The notes: generated by a model not told the origin, from the letters alone. 64,000 bases of DNA from DASQUK01 sp963813485 (GCA_963813485.1 CAWEZE010000021.1:94660-158659), one strand, 5' to 3'; counted from the stretch's first letter, positions 35,136 to 44,316 are shown. Program-made: numbers and translations.

Positions 35136-36317
35136 TCAGCCCGCCGGCGGCGGTGCGATGGGATGCGGCATGCAGAGCTCGTCGTACTCGGCGATCACGA
35201 TGCGCTCGGGATCGATGGAGCAGGTGGGGCACTCGGGGTCACGCAGCATCCGGTAGGTCCGGAACGACTGCTCGAGGGAGTCGTACGCCAGCAGCCGGCC
35301 CGAAAGGTCGTCGCCCACTCCGAGAATGAGCTTGATGGCCTCGACCGCCTGGATCGAACCCACGATGCCGGGCAGCACGCCCAGAACCCCGGCCTCGGCG
35401 CACGAAGGGGCCAGCTCGGGAGGTGGTGGTTCGGGGAGGAAGCACCGGTAGCAGGGGCCGTCGTGGGGCTTGAACACGGTGGCCTGGCCCTCGAAGCGGA
35501 AGATCGAGCCATGAACGACGGGGATCTCGAGCTTCAGCGCGGCGTCGTTGAGCAGGTAGCGAACGGGGAAGTTGTCGGCGCCGTCGACCACGATGTCGTA
35601 GCCCGACAGGATGTCCATGACGTTGTCGGCGCCGAGGCGGACGTCGTGGGTCACCACGTTGACGTCGGGGTTGATGGCCGTGAGCGTCTTCTTGGCAGAG
35701 TCGACCTTGCGCTCGCCAATCCGGTCGATGTTGTGGAGGATCTGTCGCTGCAGGTTCGACTCGTCGACCACATCCATGTCAACGATCCCGATGGTGCCGA
35801 CGCCGGCTGCGGCCAGGTACAGCGCCGCCGGCGAGCCGAGGCCGCCGGCACCCAGCAGCAGCACCCGGGCGTCGAGCAGCTTGAGCTGACCCTCGACGTC
35901 GACCTCCGGCAGGAGCAGGTGGCGCTGGTAGCGGTTGCGCTGCTCCGCCGACAGCTTGCGCGGCGCAGCCCAGTCGCGGCCCTCGTCCTTCCACTTGTTG
36001 AAGCCGCCGGTCATCGACACCACGTCCTGGTAGCCCATGTCGGTGAGCGTCTTTGCCGCGAACGCCGAGCGCACGCCGCTGGCACAGTGGATGATCACCG
36101 GCACCGACTTGTCGGTGATCCGGTTCTCGACCGAGCTCTCGAGGGTGCCCCGGGGAATGTGCACCGCCCCCGGGATGGCGCCCTGCTCGTACTCGTCGGG
36201 CTCGCGCACGTCGAGGACCACGGCGCCGCGCCGCCGCCGCAGCTCGTCGGCGTGGGCGGTGTCGACCTCGCGGATCTCGGCTTTGGTGGCGGCAAGCAAC
36301 TCACGGAAGCTCGGCAT
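35136..36317 (-). CDS. Rhodanese-ThiF fusion: MoeB/MoeZ-type adenylyltransferase and sulfurtransferase
   Basis: 393 residues from ATG 36317 with GAGAGG 5 bases upstream. Residues 5-117 are a rhodanese domain (VVLDVREPDEYEQG; persulfide-carrying Cys78 in HCASGVRS). Residues about 123-393 are the E1-like ThiF/MoeB domain: GAGGLGSP at 156-163, DMDVVDESNLQRQILH at 180-195, and two zinc CxxC pairs, CYRC 289-292 and CPTC 363-366. Such enzymes adenylate the C-terminal Gly-Gly of a ubiquitin-like sulfur carrier (MoaD, ThiS or CysO) and load sulfur for cofactor or cysteine synthesis. In the familiar MoeZ and MOCS3 the rhodanese is at the C-terminus; here it comes first. Confidence 0.88.
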   Translation of the reverse strand: MPSFRELLAATKAEIREVDTAHADELRRRRGAVVLDVREPDEYEQGAIPGAVHIPRGTLESSVENRITDKSVPVIIHCASGVRSAFAAKTLTDMGYQDVVSMTGGFNKWKDEGRDWAAPRKLSAEQRNRYQRHLLLPEVDVEGQLKLLDARVLLLGAGGLGSPAALYLAAAGVGTIGIVDMDVVDESNLQRQILHNIDRIGERKVDSAKKTLTAINPDVNVVTHDVRLGADNVMDILSGYDIVVDGADNFPVRYLLNDAALKLEIPVVHGSIFRFEGQATVFKPHDGPCYRCFLPEPPPPELAPSCAEAGVLGVLPGIVGSIQAVEAIKLILGVGDDLSGRLLAYDSLEQSFRTYRMLRDPECPTCSIDPERIVIAEYDELCMPHPIAPPPAG

Positions 36318-36429
36318 GGCAACCTCTCGGGCGATCTCTCTCTCGGCGACTGAAAAGCCTACAGACACACTCAACAATCTGCGTGATGTCGGCACCGCGG
36401 CTGCAGCGCGACCCGACGAGCCGACGGCT

Positions 36430-37779
36430 TCAAGCTTCGACGGCGACGTCGTGGAGTGCTTCGATGAAGTCGCCCCGGTCGACGGCCAACGGACCCGAGA
36501 CGGCCAACCGGCGGAGCAGCAGCGTGCCCATGGTGAGGAACGCCGCCAGGCTGCCGACCAGTAGGCCCAGCTCGACCCGCAGGAACAGGTCGTCGCTCAC
36601 GAGCCAGGTCGTGACCGCCAGGGCGACGATGCCCATCCCCCACCCGATCGCCTGGTCACGGTGCCCGCCCAGGGCGATCACCCCTTGGGCGCAGGCGAGG
36701 GCGAGCATGTACAGGCCGCTGCCGGCGGCCAGAAGAGCGAGGGTGCGGCTGTCGAGGTCGGCGCTGGGGAACATGATCTCCACGATGGTCGGTCCCAGCA
36801 CGGCACCGACGATGGTGCCGGCCACCGCCAGGGCGAGCACGACCACCATGAGCCGCTTGAGCCCGATCCGGAAGTCGCCCAGGCGGCCGGCCGCGGACAG
36901 CGCCGACAGCTTCGGTAGCAGCGCCGCCTGGACCGCCTGGAACAGGAACAACGGGATGCGCGCCACGACGACCCCGGTGACGAAACGCCCGGCGGCGTCG
37001 ACCTGGGTGTCGGACGCCAGGAGCTTCACGATCACCGGACCGATGTTCATGAGCCCGAACGCGAGCAGCGACCCCGCCAGCAGGAAGCCGAGGGCGCTGC
37101 TGACCTCCCGCAGCGCCGCCTCCGGGCCCGGCCGCAGCGATGGGCGCTCCACCCGCAGCGCCACCGGCACGGCCAGGAGCCCGGCGGCACCCAGGGCGAT
37201 GCCGAACCAGCCGGCGGTCTTGACGCCGATCACGGCGCACAGCACGCCACCCATCAGCCGGATGAAGCCGTCGGCCCCGATGTAGGTGGCATAGCCCTTG
37301 AAGTGCCCCGTCCCCGACATGCAGCCCCGGGTGACGTGCCCAGCCAGTGCGCCGGCAACCCCCAGCGCCAGCCCCACCAACAGGAGGAGCTGGTGGTCGA
37401 AGAGCTCGTCGACCGACCACCGGGCGGTGCCGATGAGCAGCACCAGCACGGCCAGCCCCAGCCCCACCCCCAGGGTCGCGGCCCGGCGCACCACCGGCGC
37501 GCCGCCCACGCCTCGGGTACGGCGCTCCGCGAGCGCGCGGCTGATCTCCTGCTCCAGCGGGAGGAACAGGCCCGGTCCGAGGAGGAAGACCAGGCTCCAC
37601 GTCGCCGACAACGGCGAGTACTCGGCCTTGGACAACGGCCGGTCGGCCACTGCCAGGAACCCGTAGGCGGACAGGCCCGCGACTAGCAGCCCGGCCCCGA
37701 CCGCGAGTGTGCCCGTCGGCAGGGGATTGCGGCGCCTCGCAGCCTCCAGCAGCCCAGCCATCGGAGACACGCTACTCAC
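36430..37779 (-). CDS. Polysaccharide flippase-like membrane protein (MATE/Wzx superfamily)
   Basis: 449 residues from GTG 37779 (ATG 37761 possible). About twelve to fourteen helices with the layout of oligosaccharide flippases: an early GPGLFLPLEQEISRALAERR segment, RGCMSGTGHFKGYATYIGAD near 150-170 and a basic KRLMVVVLALAVAGTIVGAV near 318-337. It would move lipid-linked sugar units outward. It closes the left-hand glycan region, separated from it by the secreted proteins and the MoeB-like gene. The sirtuin gene lies upstream on the same strand, 48 bases away. Confidence 0.72.
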   Translation of the reverse strand: MSSVSPMAGLLEAARRRNPLPTGTLAVGAGLLVAGLSAYGFLAVADRPLSKAEYSPLSATWSLVFLLGPGLFLPLEQEISRALAERRTRGVGGAPVVRRAATLGVGLGLAVLVLLIGTARWSVDELFDHQLLLLVGLALGVAGALAGHVTRGCMSGTGHFKGYATYIGADGFIRLMGGVLCAVIGVKTAGWFGIALGAAGLLAVPVALRVERPSLRPGPEAALREVSSALGFLLAGSLLAFGLMNIGPVIVKLLASDTQVDAAGRFVTGVVVARIPLFLFQAVQAALLPKLSALSAAGRLGDFRIGLKRLMVVVLALAVAGTIVGAVLGPTIVEIMFPSADLDSRTLALLAAGSGLYMLALACAQGVIALGGHRDQAIGWGMGIVALAVTTWLVSDDLFLRVELGLLVGSLAAFLTMGTLLLRRLAVSGPLAVDRGDFIEALHDVAVEA

Positions 37780-37827
37780 ATCGCGGGACCCGACGTCCCG
37801 GACGGGTGCAGCGGCTGCGCGGAACGG

Positions 37828-38607
37828 TCACTTGTCGCTCAGCTCGCTCTCGGCGGTGCCGACCAAGCGCGGGAGCACCTCGCCGATCGCGCCACGGATG
37901 ACCGCGTCGGCGAGGTCGTCCATCGCCGTCTCCTCGGCGTTGACGATCACGATCTGCGCGCCCGCCATGCGGGCAACGGGCACCATGTCGGCCACCGGGT
38001 ACACCGCCAGCGTCGAGCCCACGGCCAGCAGCAGGTCGCAGCGGCGGGCGGCCTCCATCGCCCGCTGCAGGTCCTCGGCCACGAGGTTCTGCCCGAAGCT
38101 GATGGTCGCCGACTTGAGGATGCCGCCACAGCTGCGGCAGGGCGGATCGTCCTCGCCACCCCGCACCCGCTCCAGCGCCCGCTCCATGGGCGCCCGTTCG
38201 CCGCACGACATGCACACGACGGTGTGCATGGTGCCGTGGACCTCGACGACCGTGGCCGGATCGGAGCCGGCTGCCTGGTGCAACCCGTCGATGTTCTGGG
38301 TGACGAGGGTGTCGAGCTTGCCCCGCCGCTCGAGCTCGACCAGCGCCATGTGGCCGGCGTTCGGCCGGGCGGACAATCCCGGATGGCCCAACCGCGTCCG
38401 CCACGCGTCGCGGCGGACTTCGGGATCGGCCATGTAGTTCTGCAAGGTCGCCCGCCGCTCGGCGCCGGGGTTGCGGGTCCACACCCCGTTGGGCCCCCGG
38501 AAGTCGGGGATGCCGCTGTCGGTGCTGATGCCCGCGCCGGTGAGCACCACGACCCGCTGCGCCTCGTCGATCCAGCGCGCCGCGTCGGCGATCAGGTCGT
38601 CCCGCAC
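37828..38607 (-). CDS. cobB: NAD-dependent protein deacylase (sirtuin, CobB type)
   Basis: 259 residues from a GTG start. NAD-binding VLTGAGISTDSGIPDFRGP at 21-39, TQNIDGLH at 103-110 and the catalytic His124 in VEVHG are intact. The zinc knuckle is C132-x2-C135 ... C157-x2-C160. The enzyme removes acyl groups from lysines at the expense of NAD, in the cytosol; actinobacterial relatives regulate acyl-CoA synthetases. The residue at 64-67 (VRRD) lacks the clear Tyr/Arg pair of desuccinylating types, so deacetylation is the safer guess. See the leaderless promoter candidate directly in front of its start. Confidence 0.92.
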   Translation of the reverse strand: MRDDLIADAARWIDEAQRVVVLTGAGISTDSGIPDFRGPNGVWTRNPGAERRATLQNYMADPEVRRDAWRTRLGHPGLSARPNAGHMALVELERRGKLDTLVTQNIDGLHQAAGSDPATVVEVHGTMHTVVCMSCGERAPMERALERVRGGEDDPPCRSCGGILKSATISFGQNLVAEDLQRAMEAARRCDLLLAVGSTLAVYPVADMVPVARMAGAQIVIVNAEETAMDDLADAVIRGAIGEVLPRLVGTAESELSDK

Positions 38608-38659
38608 GCCAACACATTACCCGTGGCGTGGATGATATTGAAACACAATGAAAATGTGT
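38608..38659. promoter_or_regulatory. AT-rich divergent promoter region with an inverted repeat
   Basis: This is one of the least GC-rich patches in the window. On the minus strand TAATGT (38619-38614) sits 6 bases before the sirtuin GTG at 38607, the layout of a leaderless actinobacterial promoter, with TTTCAA 18 bases further upstream. An inverted repeat ACACA/TGTGT with a 7-base spacer (38643-38659) lies next to it and could bind a regulator of either divergent gene. Confidence 0.35.
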
Positions 38660-38727
38660 GAGAGGATCTCCGAGCGACAGAGCAACTTCCCCGCTGGCAG
38701 CTCGCTCGACCAGCCGTCGGAGACGCA

Positions 38728-39393
38728 ATGCACGCGCGCGACATCCCTAGTGCCACCCCCACCCTGCAAGTCCTTCCCTGGTCCGACCCGGTCATCGACC
38801 AGCTCGGCTACGACCCCCGCTCCCGCTACGTCGAGCGCTTCTGGCTCGGCATCCTCGGGCCCTCGGCAACCTGGCTCATGCGCTACCTCGTCGACGGGTT
38901 CGAGCGATCGCCCGAGGGCTATCCGCTCGACCTCGACGAGTGCGCCACCGCACTCGGCCTCGGCCGCTATCGCGGCTCCAGCAGCGCCTTCCCCCGCACC
39001 ATCGCCCGCTGCTGCCAGTTCGGCACCAGCCGGCTCACGCCGGACGCGTCGCTCGAGGTGCGCCGCCGCCTGCCACCGCTCACCCTCCGCCAGGTCCGGC
39101 GGCTGTCGCCGGTGCTGCAGGCCGAGCACGCCGCCTGGGTCGATCGGGCCCCGGCCGCCGTCGACGCCGACGACCTGCGCGACCAGGCTCGCAGGCTGGC
39201 ACTGACGCTGCTCGAGCTCGGGGAGGACGGCGAGGCAACCGAGCGGCAGCTCCACCGCTGGCGGTTCCACCCCGCGCTCGCGAGCGAGGCAACGGCCTGG
39301 GCGGTCGAGCGCCACGAGGTCGTGGCATCCACCGGAGCCGAGCCCGACCACCCCGAGGTCATGAGTTCCACGGAGCCGAGCCCGAGGCCATAG
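38728..39393 (+). CDS. Conserved hypothetical protein
   Basis: 221 residues. The sequence is soluble, rich in Leu/Arg/Ala, and predicted mainly helical. A first half with VLPWSDPVIDQLGYDPRSRY, RFWLGILGPSATWLMRYLVD and a YPLDLDECATALGLG stretch looks like a compact helical domain, perhaps with a winged-helix element. The middle has many arginines (LEVRRRLPPLTLRQVRRLSP). No catalytic motif and no family I can name with certainty; I have seen similar proteins in actinobacterial genomes. Codon use is strongly GC3, so it is a real gene. Its TAG stop and the next gene's ATG lie inside one hairpin. Confidence 0.65.
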   Translation: MHARDIPSATPTLQVLPWSDPVIDQLGYDPRSRYVERFWLGILGPSATWLMRYLVDGFERSPEGYPLDLDECATALGLGRYRGSSSAFPRTIARCCQFGTSRLTPDASLEVRRRLPPLTLRQVRRLSPVLQAEHAAWVDRAPAAVDADDLRDQARRLALTLLELGEDGEATERQLHRWRFHPALASEATAWAVERHEVVASTGAEPDHPEVMSSTEPSPRP

Positions 39394-39414
39394 GTTCCGA
39401 CCCCGAAACCTATG
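39389..39414 (+). other. Intercistronic hairpin covering a stop and a start codon
   Basis: CATAGGTT (39389-39396) pairs perfectly with AACCTATG (39407-39414); two further pairs extend the stem after a mismatch. The left arm contains the TAG stop of the hypothetical gene and the right arm contains the ATG of the GH84 gene. Folding would hide the second start unless ribosomes arriving at the stop open the stem, a plausible coupling device. Confidence 0.4.
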
Positions 39415-41559
39415 ACCTCACGTTGGGGCCGCCGGAACCCATCGCCTCGAACTGTCGGTGCTGGGGCGGCACGGGGACGACCCGGGCCGCGCCGGCGACG
39501 TCCCGCGCTCGGCCTCTGCGCCCTGGCGCTCGTGGTTGGATGGTCGATCGTGGCGTGCTCCGGCGATGACGGCGGTGGCCGCTCCGGCGGTGCCGCAGAG
39601 CAAGCAACCACCCCGTCCCCGGGCTCGGGCGCCCCGATCCTCGAGGCCCGCGACGAACCGTTGCCGGTGGTGACGCCCACGCCGCTGGAGATGCGCTGGC
39701 TAGGGCCCGACGTCGCCGTCCCGTCCGACGTCGACGTGATCGTGGCCGACGACGTCGGGACCGCGACCACCGACACGGTGACCGAGGTGCTCCAGGCCGC
39801 CGGGGCGCAGAGCGTGCGCGTGCTGCCGCCCGACGACCGGGACCGCGCCCGGGCGCCGCTCGTCGTCGACGTCGGGGCCATCGGCGCCGAGCCCACCGCG
39901 TCATCCCTCCGCGACGCGGGGCTCGAGGTACCCGACGACTTGCCGGCCGAGGGCTACGCCCTGGCGGCGTTCACCCGTGACGGGGACACGGCGGAGATCG
40001 TGCTCGCCGGCGCCGACGCCGCGGGCACCTTCTACGCCGCCCAGACGCTGCGCCAGCTGCTCACGGGCACCACCGACGCGAACGGCACCGCATCCACGGC
40101 CGCCATCGCGGGCGTCGGCGTCGTCGATCGCCCGGCCATGCGCCACCGGGGCGCCATCGAGGGCTTCTACGGCAGCCCGTGGACCCAGCAGGAGCGGCTC
40201 GACCAGCTCGCCTTCTACGGCCGGTTCAAGCTCAACACCTACATCTATGCACCCAAGGACGACCCCTACCACCGTGACCGCTGGCGCGAGCCGTACCCGG
40301 CCGACCTGGTCGCCGATCTCCGGTCGCTGATCGACCGGGCCGCCGCCAACCATGTGCGGTTCACCTTCGCCGTCTCCCCCGGGATCTCGATCTGCTACAG
40401 CGACCCGGCCGACCTCGACGCCCTCGTCGCCAAGCTCGATGCCGTGTACCAGCTCGGGGTGCGAGCCTTCTCGGTCGCACTGGACGACATCGTCTACACC
40501 AGCTGGAACTGCGACGGCGACCGCATCCGCTACGGCGCGCCCTCCTCCGAGGCGGCGGCGCGGGCCCAGGTCGAGGTGCTCAACGCGCTGCAGCGCGGCT
40601 TCATCGCCAACCACGAGGGCGCGCAGCCGCTGCAGATGGTCCCCACCGAATACCGCGGTACCGAGGACAGCCCCTACCGGCGGGTCATCCGCGAGCAGCT
40701 CGATCCGGGCATCGAGGTCATGTGGACAGGGTCGATGGTGGTGCCGCCCGAGATCACGGTCGATCAGGCGGCGACCGCCGCCGGGGTGTTCGGGCGGCCG
40801 ACCCTCGTGTGGGACAACACGCCGGTCAACGACTTCCCGGCCACCGAGGGCAGGCTGATCCTGGCGCCCTACGACCGGCGGCAGCTGGGCGTCTCGACCG
40901 CGGTGACGGGGATCGTCCTCAACCCCATGAACCAGGCCGCCGCCAGCAAGGTGCAGCTCATGGGAGCCGCGGACTTCACCTGGAACGATGCCGCGTACGA
41001 CCCGGTGCGGGCCCACCGCGCCGCCGCCACCTACCTGGCCGGCGGGACCGGGGGCGAGGGCGCCGATCCCGGCACGGTGGACGCGCTCTTGGCGTTCTTC
41101 GACCTCGAGAACCTGGCCCCGACGTCGGCCACGGCGGGCACGGTGTCTCAGCCCCAGGCGCCGGCGCTTGCTCAGCAGCTCGACGCATTCCGCGCGGCGT
41201 GGGACGGCGGCGACCGGTCCGGCGCCGTCCGGGACTTGCGTCCCTATGCCGAGCGGCTGGCCGGAGCGCCGGGTGTGATCCGCAGCGACGTCGCCGACGG
41301 CGGGTTCGTCACCGATACCCAACCGTGGCTCGACGCCACGGGGCTGTGGGGCCAGGCGCTGGTCGCTTCCCTGGACGCGCTCGACGCCCAGGTCGCCGGT
41401 GACGTCGCCGGCGCCCAGGCGCGGTTCGCCGACGCCGCCGCGTTGGCCGACCAGGCGGGAGCCGTCGGGACCATTCCGGGCGAGACCCGCCCGCAGGGCC
41501 CCGTGAGGGTCGGCGACGGCGTCCTCGACGACTTCATTGCCGAGGCCCCGACCCTGTGA
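39412..41559 (+). CDS. GH84 beta-N-acetylglucosaminidase, lipoprotein
   Basis: 715 residues. After a basic N-terminus of 30 residues comes a lipoprotein signal (LGLCALALVVGWSIVAC) with the lipobox Cys49, so the enzyme should be anchored to the outer face of the membrane. Residues about 75-235 form the small N-terminal alpha/beta domain usual before GH84/GH20 barrels. The catalytic barrel starts at RHRGAIEGFYGSPW (244-257), followed by YIYAPKDDPYH, and carries the catalytic Asp pair in ALDDI (D358, D359). GH84 enzymes remove beta-linked GlcNAc by substrate-assisted catalysis. A helical C-terminal region completes it. Possible roles are chitin, glycoprotein or peptidoglycan turnover. Confidence 0.9.
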   Translation: MTSRWGRRNPSPRTVGAGAARGRPGPRRRRPALGLCALALVVGWSIVACSGDDGGGRSGGAAEQATTPSPGSGAPILEARDEPLPVVTPTPLEMRWLGPDVAVPSDVDVIVADDVGTATTDTVTEVLQAAGAQSVRVLPPDDRDRARAPLVVDVGAIGAEPTASSLRDAGLEVPDDLPAEGYALAAFTRDGDTAEIVLAGADAAGTFYAAQTLRQLLTGTTDANGTASTAAIAGVGVVDRPAMRHRGAIEGFYGSPWTQQERLDQLAFYGRFKLNTYIYAPKDDPYHRDRWREPYPADLVADLRSLIDRAAANHVRFTFAVSPGISICYSDPADLDALVAKLDAVYQLGVRAFSVALDDIVYTSWNCDGDRIRYGAPSSEAAARAQVEVLNALQRGFIANHEGAQPLQMVPTEYRGTEDSPYRRVIREQLDPGIEVMWTGSMVVPPEITVDQAATAAGVFGRPTLVWDNTPVNDFPATEGRLILAPYDRRQLGVSTAVTGIVLNPMNQAAASKVQLMGAADFTWNDAAYDPVRAHRAAATYLAGGTGGEGADPGTVDALLAFFDLENLAPTSATAGTVSQPQAPALAQQLDAFRAAWDGGDRSGAVRDLRPYAERLAGAPGVIRSDVADGGFVTDTQPWLDATGLWGQALVASLDALDAQVAGDVAGAQARFADAAALADQAGAVGTIPGETRPQGPVRVGDGVLDDFIAEAPTL

Positions 41560-41565
41560 CGATGC

Positions 41566-41706
41566 TCAGTCGACGCGGCTGCGCTTGCGCTGGCGCCAGC
41601 GCTCCATCATCTGGACCGTCTCGTCGTGGAGGAAGGCGAAGAACTCGCGACTCTCCTCCAGGCGTCGCCCGGCGGGCGCACCGGCGCCGACCGTAGGGTC
41701 GAAGCC
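41566..41706 (-). other. Possible coding remnant without a start codon
   Basis: On the minus strand about 35 codons ending at the stop at 41566-41568 read like a real protein tail (EESREFFAFLHDETVQMM, then a basic RWRQRKRSRVD end) with almost exclusive G/C third bases. No start codon exists in this frame before it runs into the ABC ATPase gene. It may be the relic of a deleted gene, or a small gene whose start is lost to a frame error. Confidence 0.25.
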
Positions 41707-42660
41707 ATGACCAACGCCATCGAGGTCTCGGACCTCGTCAAGACCTTCGGCAGGACGCGGGCGCTCGACGGCCTCGACCTCAGCGTGGCCACCGGCGAGG
41801 TGCATGGCTTCCTCGGGCCCAACGGGTCCGGCAAGTCCACGACGATCAGGGTGTTGCTCGGCCTGCTCCGGGCCGACTCGGGCCGGGCGGTCCTGCTCGG
41901 CGGCGATCCCTGGGGCGACGCCGTCGCCCTCCACCGGCGGCTGGCCTATGTCCCCGGCGACGTCACGCTGTGGCCCAACCTGTCGGGTGGCGAGGTCATC
42001 GACCTGCTCGGCCACCTCCGCGGCGGCCTCGACCGGCGTAGACGCGACGAGCTGCTCGAGCGCTTCGAGCTCGATCCCACCAAGCAGGGGCGCACCTACT
42101 CCAAGGGCAACCGCCAGAAGGTGGCGTTGGTGGCCGGGCTCGCCTCCGACGCCGAGCTACTGATCCTCGACGAACCGACGTCGGGGCTCGACCCGCTGAT
42201 GGAGGCGGTCTTCCAGGACACGATCAAGGAGATGACCCAGGACGGTCGCACCGTGCTGCTCTCCAGCCACATCCTGGCCGAGGTCGAGGCGCTGTGCGAT
42301 CGGGTGAGCATCATCCGGCTGGGCCGCACCGTCGAATCGGGCACACTGACCGAGCTGCGCCACCTGACCCGCACGTCGATCGCGGTCGAGACCGAACGGC
42401 CGGTCGACGGGCTCACGAGCCTGCCCGGCGTCCACGATCCCCACGTCGACGGCCTGCGGGCGCGGTTCGACGTCGATACCGCCCGGCTGGACGGCGCGCT
42501 CAAGTACCTCACCGGCCTCGGCGTTCGCAGCCTGAGCAGCCAGCCGCCCACGCTGGAGGAGCTGTTCCTGCGCCACTACGGCGACGAGCTGGCCGAGCTC
42601 GAGGGCGGCGTGGACCGCTCGCCCGACGGCTCGGCCGACGACTCGGAGGTGGCTCGGTGA
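41707..42660 (+). CDS. ABC transporter ATP-binding protein, drug/polyketide exporter type
   Basis: 317 residues from ATG 41707. Walker A GPNGSGKST at 37-45, signature region YSKGNRQKV at 131-139 (the Ser-Lys-Gly-Asn variant of the DrrA-like subfamily), Walker B LLILDEP at 151-157 and the switch His in LLSSHIL near 192. The C-terminal 85 residues form the small regulatory domain common to DrrA/CcmA-type ATPases. It powers the permease encoded by the next gene, with which it overlaps by 4 bases (GTGA). Confidence 0.9.
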   Translation: MTNAIEVSDLVKTFGRTRALDGLDLSVATGEVHGFLGPNGSGKSTTIRVLLGLLRADSGRAVLLGGDPWGDAVALHRRLAYVPGDVTLWPNLSGGEVIDLLGHLRGGLDRRRRDELLERFELDPTKQGRTYSKGNRQKVALVAGLASDAELLILDEPTSGLDPLMEAVFQDTIKEMTQDGRTVLLSSHILAEVEALCDRVSIIRLGRTVESGTLTELRHLTRTSIAVETERPVDGLTSLPGVHDPHVDGLRARFDVDTARLDGALKYLTGLGVRSLSSQPPTLEELFLRHYGDELAELEGGVDRSPDGSADDSEVAR

Positions 42661-44316
42661 GCGCCACCGGGGCGACCCTGGCGGGCCCGCCGCCAGCCGG
42701 CGCCGCCGTGGGGTCGGCGTCGGCCCGGGGCACGACCCTCACCGGCACCTGGGCGCTGGTGCGGTTCATCCTGCGCCGCGACCGCGTGCGCCTGGCGCTG
42801 TGGATCATCGGGATCACGCTGCTTGTGCTCTCGACCGCGGCCAGCATCGACGGCCTCTACCCCACCCAGGCCGACCTCGACAAGGCCGCGCAGACCGCGA
42901 ACGACAACGCCGCGCTGATCGCCCTGAACGCCCCCTCCTATGCCCTCGACACGCTCGGCGGGCAGGCCGTCTTCAACGTCGGCAGCTTCGGCTATGTGGT
43001 GATGGCGCTCATGGGCATGTTCCTCGTGGGCCGCCACACCCGAGCGGACGAGGAGAACGGCCGCACCGAGTTGCTGCGCGCCACCGTGCTGGGCCGCAAC
43101 GCCCCGGTCACCGCAGTGCTCGTTGTTGCCGCCGGTGCCTTCACCGTGCTCGGCGGGCTGATCGCCCTGAGCATGCTGAGCCAGGACCTTCCCACGGCGG
43201 GGTCGGTGCTCTATGGCGCGGCCATGGGCGGATTCGGGCTGCTCTTCGCCTGCGTCACCGCGGTCACCGTCCAGCTCACGGAGCACAACCGCGCCGCGCT
43301 CGGGTTCGCCGGCGTCCTGCTCGGCGCCGCCTACCTGCTGAGGGCCGTGGGCGACGTCGGCGACGGCACCCTGTCGTGGGCGTCGCCGATGGGCTGGGCT
43401 CAGGCCGCCCGACCGTACGCGGGCGAGCGCTGGTGGACCCTGCTATTGCTGGCCGGGGCGGCAATCGTCTGCGTGGCGGTGGCCTTCGCCCTGCTGGGCG
43501 TACGCGACCTGGGAGGCGGGCTGGTGCCGCCCCGCCCCGGACCCCCGGTGGCATCGGCGGCGCTGGTTGGGTCGCGCTTCGGCCTGCCGTTCCGTCTCCA
43601 GCGCGCCAGCCTGATCGCCTGGACGGTCGGGCTCGGCCTCGCCGGTGTGTCCTACGGCTCCGTAGGCCAGGACGTCCGCGACCTGATCGGCAGCAACAAC
43701 GCGTTCGAGGACATCATCGCCCAAGGCGGCGGCAGCCTGACCGACGCGTTCTTCACCACATCGCTGCTCGTGCTGGCGCTGATCGCGGGCGGGTTCGCCA
43801 TCTCGTCGACGCTGCGGCTGCGCGGCGAGGAGGCCGGCGGCCGCGCCGAGCCACTGCTCGCCACCGGACTGGGGCGGACCCCGTGGGTGACCTCGTACAT
43901 CGCGGTCGCGCTCGGCGGATCCGCGGCGTTGATGGCGGCGGCCGGCCTCGGCATGGGCCTCACCTACGGGGTCGCCGTGCAGCGACCTGGGCCAGGTGGG
44001 CCGCCTCGTCGGCGCCGCTGTCGCCTTCGTGCCCGCCCTGTGGGTGCTGGTCGGCGTCACACTGGTGCTGTTCGGCTTTGCCCCGAGGGCGGCGCCCGTG
44101 GCCTGGGGGGTTCTCGTCGCGTGCTTCGTGATCGGGTTGTTCGCCGAGCTCCTGGATCTGCCGGGCTGGCTCGTCGACGTGTCGCCGTTCCAGCACGTGC
44201 CGGCGATGCCCTCCCAGGGCTTCGCGTTGACTCCTGTCGTGGCTCTGACCGTCACCGCCGCAGCGCTCATAGCCGCCGGCATCGTCGGGTTCCGCCGGCG
44301 GGACGCCGGCTACTGA
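42657..44316 (+). CDS. ABC transporter permease (polyketide-antibiotic exporter family), frame broken near 43983
   Basis: GTG 42657 overlaps the ATPase stop. The protein has about twelve helices in two similar halves. The first contains LALWIIGITLLVLSTAASID and LYPTQADLDKAAQTANDN, as in exporters annotated for polyketide antibiotics; the second starts near SRFGLPFRLQRASLIAWTVG. At about 43983 one extra base breaks the frame (reading ...YGVAVQ then DLGQVGRLVGAAV). The frame from 43984 on continues to the TGA at 44316. The span is 3 x 553 + 1. With that base removed the protein would be 552 residues, normal for the family. The stop overlaps the convergent pepA stop region. Confidence 0.75.
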
